NCBI GenBank assembly: GCA_934167735.1
Contig: CAKPLV010000034.1
Span: forward strand, 1-7,654
DNA: 7,654 bases
Direction: 5' to 3'
Source of the DNA: an uncultured Clostridia bacterium
GTDB taxonomy: Bacteria; Bacillota; Clostridia; TANB77; CAG-508
The translations under genes were made by a program, and so were the position numbers. A model generated the notes under the pieces. It saw nothing but the letters and a program-made list of their open reading frames with translations, searched no databases and was not told the DNA's origin. Shown here piece by piece: positions 1 through 6,207 of the stretch (within the stretch, counting starts at the first letter, position 1; every line of letters begins with the position of its first letter).

Positions 1-651
1 CCCCATGTAAGTACATCAATGGTAATAATAATAACATGTTGTGTAATGCTTATAGTTGCTGGTTGTAAGTTCTGGCAATTTGCACTTACAGGAATTGTTT
101 GTGCAGGTGGAATTGGTTCAATAGCAACAGTATTATACTTTGTAAGTGATAAATTTCAAGAAAAATTCCAATATATTGTAACTAGATGTATAACATTTTT
201 AGACCCATGGCAATCTGCAACAGGAAGTGGATGGCAAATAATACAAAGTTTATATGCTATAGGTTCTGGTGGATTATTTGGATCAGGGCTAGGAGACAGT
301 AAACAAAAATATTTATACTTATCAGAACCACATAATGACTTTATATTTGCTGTTTTAGCAGAAGAACTTGGTTTTGTTGGATGTATTATTGTATTTGCAT
401 TATTTGCAATATTTATTTGGAGAGGAATATTAATTGCAATGAAAGCACCAGATATGTTTGGAAGCTTAGTTGCAATAGGAATTACAACTTTAGTTGGAAT
501 TCAAGTAATTATAAATATAGCTGTAGTAACATCATCAATGCCTGTAACAGGTATGCAACTTCCATTCTTTAGTTATGGAGGAACAGCATTATTTATATTG
601 CTCTGTGAAGTTGGAATTTTGCTTAGTGTTTCAAGAGCAGGAAATAAATAA
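1..651 (+). CDS. ftsW: FtsW/SpoVE-type lipid II polymerase (SEDS family), 5' end missing
   Basis: This is the C-terminal part of a SEDS-family polytopic membrane protein, the glycosyltransferases that polymerise lipid II into peptidoglycan at the septum (FtsW) or in the spore cortex (SpoVE). The reading frame is open from base 1, and the first residues (PHVSTS) fit the conserved PxLSTA region, so the ATG at base 19 is internal and the gene begins upstream. In the 216 visible residues the family signatures appear in order: DPW (68-70), GSGGLFGSGLG (about 88-98), EPHNDFIFA (109-117) followed by EELG, and PFFSYGG (188-194) just before the last helix. D113 of PHNDFIFA sits where SEDS proteins carry their essential aspartate. 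The protein ends right after the last helix, without the long cytoplasmic tail of some FtsW proteins. murG follows, as in division and cell-wall clusters. FtsW and SpoVE cannot be told apart from this fragment; RodA is less likely given murG. Confidence 0.93.
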   Translation, partial: PHVSTSMVIIITCCVMLIVAGCKFWQFALTGIVCAGGIGSIATVLYFVSDKFQEKFQYIVTRCITFLDPWQSATGSGWQIIQSLYAIGSGGLFGSGLGDSKQKYLYLSEPHNDFIFAVLAEELGFVGCIIVFALFAIFIWRGILIAMKAPDMFGSLVAIGITTLVGIQVIINIAVVTSSMPVTGMQLPFFSYGGTALFILLCEVGILLSVSRAGNK

Positions 652-655
652 GATT

Positions 656-684
656 AAGAGAATAGTTCTTTCAACTATTCTCTT
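656..684 (+). terminator. Perfect 12-bp hairpin between ftsW and murG, weak terminator or processing site
   Basis: The arms AAGAGAATAGTT (656-667) and AACTATTCTCTT (673-684) are exact reverse complements around the 5-base loop CTTTC. The hairpin lies 4 bases after the ftsW stop. It is followed by CAAATGG rather than a run of T, so it lacks the usual second half of a Rho-independent terminator. Partial termination, 3'-end protection of the ftsW message or an RNase processing site are all possible. The hairpin itself is certain; calling it a terminator is not. Confidence 0.4.
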
Positions 685-709
685 CAAATGGTTAAAAGGA
701 GAAAAATAA

Positions 710-1828
710 ATGAAAGTTATTGTTGCAGCAGCAGGTACAGCAGGACATATTAATCCAGGTCTTGCAATTGCAAATAAAATTATGGAAGAAGAAAAAGGTT
801 CAGAAGTGTTATTTATAGGAACACCTAGAGGACTAGAAAATGACTTGGTTCCAAGAGCTGGATATAAATTAAAAACAATAGAAGCATATGGATTTAGTAA
901 AGAAATTTCAATACAAAACATAAAAAAAATGATAACAACATTAAAAGCAACAAAAAAAGCTCAAAAAATAATAGAAGAATTTAAGCCAGACATTGTTATT
1001 GGAGCAGGAGGGTATATATGTGGACCAGTTGTATGGGCTGCAAAAAAAAGTAATATACCAGTTGTTTTACATGAAAGTAATGCTTTCCCGGGAAAAGCTG
1101 TAAAAATGTTAGCTTCAAAAGCAGATACAGTATTAATTTCATTTGAAGAAGCTCGTGATAGAATAAAAAATGCAAAAAAAATCGTATATACAGGTACACC
1201 TGTAAAAATAGAAAAAAAGAATTATACATATGAGCAAAAAGAAAAAATTTTAAATGAAATAAAAATGAAAAAAGATTTACCTATAATTTTAGTATTTGGT
1301 GGTAGTCAAGGTGCTCAAAAAATAAATGAATCTATAATAGGAATTATAACAAATAAATTAAACGAAAAATATCAAATAATATGGGCTACAGGTCCAAAGC
1401 AATATGATATTATAAAAAGTGAATTAGACGAAAAAAATATAAATATTAATAATATAAAAAATATTCAAATAGTTCCATATATATATAATATGGAAGAAGT
1501 AATGAATGTTTCAGATGTAATTGTAGCAAGAAGTGGTGCAATGACAATCACAGAAATATCAAATTTAGGTAAACCATCAATATTGGTTCCATTACCAAAT
1601 GTTAGTCAAAATCATCAACTACATAATGCAAAAGTATTAGAAAATGTTGGTGCAGCAAAAATAATTTTAAATAATGAATTAAATTATGAAAATTTAAATA
1701 ATGAAATTTTGAATATTATAAGTAATGAAGAAAAGATGAAAAAGATGGGAGAAATGGCATACTCAAAATCAGTAAAAAACGTTCAAGATAAAATATATGA
1801 AGAAATAAAAAAGATTGTAAAAAGGTGA
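710..1828 (+). CDS. murG: MurG, UDP-GlcNAc:undecaprenyl-PP-MurNAc-pentapeptide GlcNAc transferase
   Basis: MurG adds N-acetylglucosamine from UDP-GlcNAc to lipid I to make lipid II, on the inner face of the cytoplasmic membrane. The protein is a two-domain GT-B enzyme (GT28) of 372 residues, close to the usual 350-370. Its N-terminal acceptor domain has the glycine loop AAGTAGH (7-13, with H13), GAGGY (98-102) and HESNAFPGK (121-129). The C-terminal donor domain has GGSQGA (197-202), ATGPKQY (226-232), RSGAMTITE (274-282, where E282 should contact the UDP-GlcNAc ribose) and NHQLHNA (301-307). The usual HEQN motif reads HESN here. The ATG is preceded by AAAAGGAG (694-701) at good spacing. It follows ftsW by 58 bases containing a hairpin, and its last codons form the ribosome binding site of the kinase downstream. 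The lipid II made here is the substrate of the upstream SEDS protein. Confidence 0.97.
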   Translation: MKVIVAAAGTAGHINPGLAIANKIMEEEKGSEVLFIGTPRGLENDLVPRAGYKLKTIEAYGFSKEISIQNIKKMITTLKATKKAQKIIEEFKPDIVIGAGGYICGPVVWAAKKSNIPVVLHESNAFPGKAVKMLASKADTVLISFEEARDRIKNAKKIVYTGTPVKIEKKNYTYEQKEKILNEIKMKKDLPIILVFGGSQGAQKINESIIGIITNKLNEKYQIIWATGPKQYDIIKSELDEKNININNIKNIQIVPYIYNMEEVMNVSDVIVARSGAMTITEISNLGKPSILVPLPNVSQNHQLHNAKVLENVGAAKIILNNELNYENLNNEILNIISNEEKMKKMGEMAYSKSVKNVQDKIYEEIKKIVKR

Positions 1829-1833
1829 TATAA

Positions 1834-3012
1834 ATGTCTTTAGAAGAAATTAAAATTTTAATATTAATAATTGTAATAGATGCAATAATATTAATAATTT
1901 GTGGAAAAATTATGAAAAAATATTTAACAAAAAAATTAATGTTTCCAAAAACAAAATTAATAAAAAGTTCTGGAATGACAAATGATGATTTGGATATAAA
2001 CAATAGTATTTTCATGCATATGACTGATGGAATAATTGCATTTGATAGACAGGGAAATGTTATATTAATAAATCCAGCAGCTCAAAAAATGTTAAATATA
2101 TTACCAGAACATACTAGCTTTGACGATATATTTGGAAGACTACATTTGAATATAAACCTTGAAAAAATAATATATTTAGAAAATTGGACAAATACTGAAG
2201 AAAGAATTCATATTGAAGACAGATTTGTTAATGCATATTTTGCTCCATTCAAAAAAGAAAATGATAGAACTGTTGGAGTTATAGCAGTATTGCAAGATAT
2301 AACAGAACATGTAAAATTAGATAATATGAGAAAAGAATTTATTGCAGATGTATCACATGAATTAAAAACACCTATAACATCAATTATGGGATATGCAGAT
2401 ACTTTACTAGAAGAAGAATATGATAAAGAAACACAAAGCAAATTCTTAAGTGTAATTGCTTCAGAAGCACGTAGAATGGCAAAATTAGTAACAGATTTAC
2501 TTACATTATCAAGAAATGATAGTAATAGAAATGTTGTACAAAAAGAACAGTTTGATCTTGGAGAATTGGTTAAAAAATGTCAGGACAAGCTTGCAATTGA
2601 AATAAAAAAGAAAAATCATGAAGTAAAAAGTTTTGTAACAGCAGATGTGCCACCTGTATATGCATGCAAAGATGATATTGAAAGAATAGTGTTAAATATT
2701 TTAACAAATAGTATTAAATATACAAAAGATGGTGGAGAAATAAAAATATATGTTGGTTTTGTATATAATGATGCATATATAAAAGTATTTGATAATGGTA
2801 TCGGAATACCAGAGGAAGATTTAAGTAGAATATTTGAAAGATTTTATAGAGTTGATAAAGCACGTAGTAGAGAAATGGGTGGTACAGGACTTGGGTTATC
2901 AATTGCCAAAGATCTTCTAGACCGTAATGGTGGAAGTATAGATATAAAAAGTGAAGTAGGAAAAGGAACAGAAGTTGTAATTAAAGTTCCAACAAAGAAT
3001 AAAGAAAAATAG
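1834..3012 (+). CDS. Membrane-anchored PAS sensor histidine kinase, WalK/PhoR-like
   Basis: This is a complete 392-residue sensor kinase. One hydrophobic segment (about 6-24) anchors it in the membrane. A short basic linker leads straight to a PAS domain (about 55-160; MTDGIIAFD, NPAAQKML, VLQDITE). The HisKA domain carries the phosphoacceptor H175 in SHELKTPITS. The HATPase_c domain has the N box with N288 and N292 (NILTNSIKYT), the G1 box DNGIG (320-324), the F box IFERFYR and the G2 box GGTGLGLSI (349-357). All catalytic residues are in place. Unlike classical WalK or PhoR, no second N-terminal helix, extracellular loop or HAMP domain is visible, so signals probably come from the membrane or cytoplasm. 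The start is supported by AAAGGTGATATAA, an SD overlapping the murG stop, which implies co-transcription and translational coupling with murG. No response regulator gene lies within the window. The family is clear; the exact orthologue (WalK, PhoR or other) is not. Confidence 0.93.
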   Translation: MSLEEIKILILIIVIDAIILIICGKIMKKYLTKKLMFPKTKLIKSSGMTNDDLDINNSIFMHMTDGIIAFDRQGNVILINPAAQKMLNILPEHTSFDDIFGRLHLNINLEKIIYLENWTNTEERIHIEDRFVNAYFAPFKKENDRTVGVIAVLQDITEHVKLDNMRKEFIADVSHELKTPITSIMGYADTLLEEEYDKETQSKFLSVIASEARRMAKLVTDLLTLSRNDSNRNVVQKEQFDLGELVKKCQDKLAIEIKKKNHEVKSFVTADVPPVYACKDDIERIVLNILTNSIKYTKDGGEIKIYVGFVYNDAYIKVFDNGIGIPEEDLSRIFERFYRVDKARSREMGGTGLGLSIAKDLLDRNGGSIDIKSEVGKGTEVVIKVPTKNKEK

Positions 3013-3016
3013 ACTA

Positions 3017-3045
3017 TTGAAAAAATGTGACTTTTAATGTATAAT
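3017..3045 (+). promoter_or_regulatory. Housekeeping (sigma-A) promoter for lepB-holB-ricT-fdx
   Basis: TTGAAA (3017-3022) and a perfect TATAAT (3040-3045) are separated by exactly 17 bp, 4 bases after the kinase stop codon. Transcription would start around 3052, giving a short leader before the lepB ribosome binding site at 3058. Such a start would leave an alternative ATG at 3051 outside or at the very tip of the message. The match is read directly from the sequence; activity is inferred. Confidence 0.75.
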
Positions 3046-3057
3046 ATTCAATGTATT

Positions 3058-3062
3058 GGAGG
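3058..3062 (+). promoter_or_regulatory. Ribosome binding site GGAGG fixing the lepB start
   Basis: GGAGG ends 6 bases before the ATG at 3069. The in-frame ATG at 3051 lies upstream of this site, has no SD of its own, and coincides with the predicted transcription start, so 3069 is the better start. Confidence 0.8.
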
Positions 3063-3068
3063 AAGAAA

Positions 3069-3722
3069 ATGAAATCAAATTTAAGAGAAATAATTGAATG
3101 GCTTATATGCATAATTATTGCAGTGGTATTAGCATTGATAGTAAGATATTATATAGGAACACCTACAATAGTACAACAAACTTCAATGTTCCCAACATTA
3201 AAGGAAAATGAACGTTTATGGTTAAATCGTTGGGGAAGAACAATTAAAAAAATGCCTGAAAGAGGAGATATAATAACATTTGAAGCTCCAAGCACGGTTA
3301 TACCAACAAAAGCAGAAATAAATTTAACAAATCCAATTGCTAAATATGAAAAAGAACCTAAAGGAGTATTTAATAAATTTGTATATTATGTATTAGAAAG
3401 CAATAAAAAAAGTTATATAAAAAGAGTTATTGCATTACCAGGAGAATATGTTGAAATAAAAGATGGTGCAGTATATATAAATGGCGAAAAATTAGAAGAA
3501 GATTATTTAACATCTGGGATGGTTACAGATATGAAAAATGGAAATAGAGAAGAAACATATTATACTAATTTTACAGTACCGGAAAACTGTGTATTTGCTT
3601 TAGGTGATAATAGAACTGGAAGTACAGACTGTAGAGCATTTGGATGTATTCCATTAGAAAAAATCGAAGGAACAGTACTATTTAGATTTTGGCCATTTTC
3701 AAGAGCTGGGGGAGTAAATTAA
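3069..3722 (+). CDS. lepB: Signal peptidase I
   Basis: Type I signal peptidase removes signal peptides from exported proteins at the outer face of the membrane using a Ser-Lys dyad. The 217-residue protein has an N-terminal membrane anchor (about 11-29), then box B with QTSMFPTL, where S39 is the nucleophile. Box C is RGDII (65-69). Box D has YIKRVIALPGE, where K118 is the general base. Box E is GDNRTGSTDCR (179-189). One anchor and this size fit Gram-positive SipS-type enzymes. Between boxes C and D lies a segment of about 40 residues (75-115) that is longer than in compact SipS proteins. Box E reads DCR where DSR is usual. The start at 3069 follows GGAGG; a start at 3051 would add only six residues. 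A near-consensus promoter lies just upstream, and holB begins 3 bases after the stop, so this is probably the first gene of an operon. Confidence 0.95.
   Translation: MKSNLREIIEWLICIIIAVVLALIVRYYIGTPTIVQQTSMFPTLKENERLWLNRWGRTIKKMPERGDIITFEAPSTVIPTKAEINLTNPIAKYEKEPKGVFNKFVYYVLESNKKSYIKRVIALPGEYVEIKDGAVYINGEKLEEDYLTSGMVTDMKNGNREETYYTNFTVPENCVFALGDNRTGSTDCRAFGCIPLEKIEGTVLFRFWPFSRAGGVN
3708..3714 (+). promoter_or_regulatory. Ribosome binding site GGGGGAG inside the lepB end, for holB
   Basis: This purine run within the last lepB codons lies 11 bases before the TTG at 3726. It is the only SD-like stretch available for holB and implies coupled translation with lepB. The spacing is on the long side. 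Confidence 0.5.
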
Positions 3723-3725
3723 AAA

Positions 3726-4625
3726 TTGTTTGAAAATATATTAGGAAACGAAAATAATAAACAAATATTAAATAAATCATTACAATCTAACAAAACATCA
3801 CATAGTTATTTATTTTGTGGAATAGAAGGAATTGGTAAAAAAAGATTTGCAGAAGATATTGCACAATTTTTATTATGTCAAAATCCACAAGATATACACT
3901 GTTGTGATGTTTGTAAATCATGTGTAGAATTTAATACTAACAATAATCCTGACTTTTTCTTAATAGAAGCAAATGATGGAAAAATAAAAATTGATCAAAT
4001 AAGAGAAATGCAAAGAAAAATAGCAGAAAAACCTATTATTTCAGAAAGAAAAGTGTATATAATTGATAATGCTGATCAAATGACAACAGAAGCACAAAAC
4101 TGTTTATTAAAAACATTAGAAGAACCACCAGAATATGCTACAATAATATTGATTTGTTCAAATGAAAATAGTATGTTAAATACAATTAAATCAAGATGTA
4201 CAAGAATATATTTTTTACCAATAGAACAAGAAGAAATAAAAGAATTTATCCAAAAAAATTATAATCAAGAAATGGATAAAGATATTTTAGAATTAGCACA
4301 AGGAAGTATAGGAAAAGCAATTAAAATATTGGATAATCAAGAAATGTATATAAATTTGAAAAATATTTTGAGTAATATGTCAAAAGATAATTTAATTGAT
4401 GTTGTTCAAAATGCAGAAATGTTATATAAAACTAAAGACGAAATTAATTCAATAATAGAATATATAAATGTATTGTTATTGAAGTTTAGTAAAGACAATA
4501 AAAAATATTTATCATGTATATCAATTGTAGAAGACACAAAAAAAAGATTAAAAGCAAACAGCAATTATGATATGTGTATAGACAATATGTTATTTAATAT
4601 ATGGTATGAAATGAATAAAAAGTAA
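3726..4625 (+). CDS. holB: DNA polymerase III clamp loader subunit delta'
   Basis: Delta' is the rigid stator of the clamp loader, which together with DnaX and HolA opens the beta clamp and loads it on DNA. The 299-residue protein begins FENILGNENNKQIL, the usual opening of DnaX/HolB proteins. A P-loop-like segment CGIEGIGKKR (31-40) follows, then a zinc module C51-x8-C60-x2-C63-x2-C66. Next come a Walker B-like strand VYIIDNADQM (110-119), the stretch NCLLKTLEEPP, and sensor 1 followed by the SRC arginine-finger motif (156-158). The C-terminal part is a helical collar that is poorly conserved. The length is slightly below the 330 or so of well-studied delta' proteins. The start is TTG: no ATG or GTG lies nearby in frame, and the protein family begins at this point. 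The lepB-holB gap is 3 bases and ricT follows after 29. Short DnaX is excluded by the length and lack of a C-terminal extension. Confidence 0.93.
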   Translation: MFENILGNENNKQILNKSLQSNKTSHSYLFCGIEGIGKKRFAEDIAQFLLCQNPQDIHCCDVCKSCVEFNTNNNPDFFLIEANDGKIKIDQIREMQRKIAEKPIISERKVYIIDNADQMTTEAQNCLLKTLEEPPEYATIILICSNENSMLNTIKSRCTRIYFLPIEQEEIKEFIQKNYNQEMDKDILELAQGSIGKAIKILDNQEMYINLKNILSNMSKDNLIDVVQNAEMLYKTKDEINSIIEYINVLLLKFSKDNKKYLSCISIVEDTKKRLKANSNYDMCIDNMLFNIWYEMNKK

Positions 4626-4654
4626 AGTTTTATCAAAACAGAAAGGATTTATAA

Positions 4655-5572
4655 ATGAAAAAAATAGTTGGAGTAAGATTCAAAAGATTAGGTAAGATAT
4701 ATTTTTTTGATCCAAAATGGCTTGAAGTTCAAAAAGGTGAAAAGATTATTGTTGAAACATCACAAGGTGAAGAAATAGCAGAAGTTGTAGTACCTAATAG
4801 AATGATAGATGAAGAAAAATTAGGAACACCATTAAAGAAAGTTCTTAGGTTAGCATCACAACGTGATTTGAAACATGCTGAAGAATGTAAAAAGAAAGAA
4901 AAAGAAGCATTTGAAGTATGTAATAAAAAAATAAAAGAACATAAATTAGATATGACATTAACAGATGTTGAATATAAATTTGATAATAGTAAAATCTTAT
5001 TTTATTTTACAGCAGATGGAAGAGTAGATTTTAGAGAGTTAGTAAAAGATTTAGCTTCAATATATAAAACAAGAATTGAATTAAGACAAATAGGTGTTAG
5101 AGATGAAGTTAAAAGAATTGGTGGAAATGGTGTTTGTGGTAGAGAATTATGCTGTTGTTCATTTTTAAGAGATTTTGAAACAGTTTCAATTAAAATGGCA
5201 AAAGAACAAAATATTTCATTAAATCCATCAAAAATTTCTGGAAATTGTGGAAGATTAATGTGTTGTCTAAAATATGAACAAGAAGTTTATGAAGAAAAAC
5301 TAAAACACTTACCAAATGTTGGTGCAATAGTAAAAACACCAGATGGAAAAGGTGAAGTTGATAGTGTTGAAATATTAAAAGAGGTTGTAAGAGTTAAATT
5401 TAAAGATGGAGATATAACAAATTTCAAAAAATATGATGTAAAAGATATAAAAGTTTTAAAAGATGTAATAAAAGAACAAGAAAATGCTGAAGAAAAGGAA
5501 TATCAAAAAGAATTAAAAGAACTTGAAAAATTAGACAAACTTGAAAAAGAAAACAATAATGATGAAATATAG
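4655..5572 (+). CDS. ricT: PSP1-domain protein, RicT (YaaT) family
   Basis: In Bacillus subtilis RicT works with RicA and RicF in an iron-sulfur complex that adjusts RNase Y mRNA processing and affects sporulation, competence and biofilm formation. The 305-residue protein opens with MKKIVGVRFKRLGKIYFFDP, typical of the family. The PSP1 core covers about 60-145. It is followed by a cysteine-rich block: C161, C166-C168 (GVCGRELCCC), C198, C203 and C204 (GNCGRLMCC). These are the expected cluster ligands, all present. After a beta-rich region (222-268) the protein ends in a Lys/Glu-rich, probably coiled-coil tail (about 270-303). The ATG is preceded by AAAGGA (4642-4647). Position after holB matches the holB-yaaT order of Bacillus. 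A ferredoxin gene follows after 18 bases. RicA and RicF genes are not in the window. Family assignment is strong; function in this organism is transferred from B. subtilis. Confidence 0.92.
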   Translation: MKKIVGVRFKRLGKIYFFDPKWLEVQKGEKIIVETSQGEEIAEVVVPNRMIDEEKLGTPLKKVLRLASQRDLKHAEECKKKEKEAFEVCNKKIKEHKLDMTLTDVEYKFDNSKILFYFTADGRVDFRELVKDLASIYKTRIELRQIGVRDEVKRIGGNGVCGRELCCCSFLRDFETVSIKMAKEQNISLNPSKISGNCGRLMCCLKYEQEVYEEKLKHLPNVGAIVKTPDGKGEVDSVEILKEVVRVKFKDGDITNFKKYDVKDIKVLKDVIKEQENAEEKEYQKELKELEKLDKLEKENNNDEI

Positions 5573-5576
5573 TGAG

Positions 5577-5584
5577 AGGTGGTG
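5577..5584 (+). promoter_or_regulatory. Ribosome binding site AGGTGGTG fixing the ferredoxin start
   Basis: AGGTGGTG ends 6 bases before the ATG at 5591. Two in-frame GTG codons (5579 and 5582) lie inside this SD and are therefore unlikely starts. Confidence 0.75.
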
Positions 5585-5590
5585 AGAAGA

Positions 5591-5767
5591 ATGGCATATA
5601 GAATAGATTGTGAAAAATGTATTAGTTGCGGAGCTTGTGCTGCAAATTGTCCTGTAGGATGTATATCACAAGGTGACACATGTTTCGTTATTGATGAATC
5701 AGCATGTATAGGATGTGGAACATGCGCTGGAGTTTGCCCTGTTGAAGCACCAGCTGAAGCTGAATAG
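5591..5767 (+). CDS. 2[4Fe-4S] bacterial-type ferredoxin
   Basis: This small electron carrier, 58 residues from the ATG at 5591, is close in size to the 55-residue clostridial ferredoxins. Two cluster-binding motifs are complete: C10-x2-C13-x2-C16-x3-C20-P and C39-x2-C42-x2-C45-x3-C49-P. As in the family, the last cysteine of each motif should serve the other cluster. Three additional cysteines (C7, C24 and C31) lie outside the motifs, which is more than the classical eight. The tail is acidic and alanine-rich (EAPAEAE). It lies 18 bases after ricT and directly before a strong terminator, so it is the last gene of the lepB operon. Its redox partners cannot be read from the window. Confidence 0.95.
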   Translation: MAYRIDCEKCISCGACAANCPVGCISQGDTCFVIDESACIGCGTCAGVCPVEAPAEAE

Positions 5768-5776
5768 AAAAAATAC

Positions 5777-5811
5777 TTAGCAAGAGAAAAATATTCTCTT
5801 GCTAATTTTTT
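5777..5811 (+). terminator. Rho-independent terminator after the ferredoxin gene
   Basis: TTAGCAAGAGAA (5777-5788) pairs perfectly with TTCTCTTGCTAA (5794-5805) around the loop AAATA, and six T follow at 5806-5811. This is a textbook intrinsic terminator 9 bases past the ferredoxin stop, closing the lepB-holB-ricT-fdx unit. Confidence 0.92.
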
Positions 5812-5866
5812 AAAAATATAGTCTCACTCCCTGTGTGTATGAATAAAATATAAAAGGGGGATAAAA

Positions 5867-6190
5867 ATGATATGTAGAAGAAGATATTGTAGAATGTCTG
5901 CTGACTTTGAGATATCAGGAGACGAATTAATAAAGAAAAGAAATCAAGGTGCAATCTTATTAGATGTTAGAAGTAAGCAAGAATATGATGAAGGACATTT
6001 AAATGGTGCTATAAATATACCAGAATATGAAATAAATTCACGAATTGAAAAAGAAATACCTAAAAAAAATCAATTAATAGTTATATATTGCCAATATGGT
6101 GGAAGAAGTAGAAATGTATATATGAAAATGAAACAAATGGGATATAATAATATATATAATTTAAAAGGTGGATTAGAAAATTTAAGATAA
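5867..6190 (+). CDS. Single-domain rhodanese-like sulfurtransferase
   Basis: Rhodanese domains carry a persulfide on an active-site cysteine and pass sulfur to acceptors. The 107-residue protein is the size of the single-domain enzyme GlpE. It shows LLDVRSKQEYDEGHLNGAIN (31-50, the D-V-R and GHL-GA motifs), then the catalytic loop C75-QYGGRS, and a C-terminal GYNNIYNLKGG (92-102). The cysteine and the loop are intact, so it is probably active. The first ten residues (MICRRRYCRM) are basic with two extra cysteines and lie outside the domain. The ATG at 5867 has AAGGGGG at 5854-5860 with a 6-base gap, while the ATG at 5894 lacks a comparable SD. It follows a strong terminator by about 55 bases, yet no convincing promoter was found in that gap. 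birA follows after 17 bases. The acceptor is unknown. Confidence 0.92.
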   Translation: MICRRRYCRMSADFEISGDELIKKRNQGAILLDVRSKQEYDEGHLNGAINIPEYEINSRIEKEIPKKNQLIVIYCQYGGRSRNVYMKMKQMGYNNIYNLKGGLENLR

Positions 6191-6207
6191 TAGAGGAATA
6201 GTTTGAA

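Noticed and set aside
3051..3068. Longer lepB reading frame starting at 3051
   Set aside because: It has no ribosome binding site, coincides with the predicted transcription start, and places the real GGAGG inside the coding region.
4626..4638. GTTTT-ATC-AAAAC hairpin between holB and ricT
   Set aside because: A 5-bp AT-rich stem with a 3-base loop is too weak and too likely by chance.
5579..5590. GTG starts for the ferredoxin at 5579 and 5582
   Set aside because: Both lie within the AGGTGGTG ribosome binding site of the ATG at 5591, and MAYRI is the usual type of ferredoxin N-terminus.
656..5805. Shared AAGAGAA/TTCTCTT core in the two long hairpins (656-684 and 5777-5805) as a repeated regulatory element
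   Set aside because: Only seven bases are shared, the position within each stem differs, and loops and flanks are unrelated; chance is a sufficient explanation.
5812..5866. Promoter for the rhodanese gene
   Set aside because: There are -10-like AT stretches (TAAAAT at 5844, TATAAA at 5849) but no -35-like hexamer at 16-18 bp from either. Not supported as a call.
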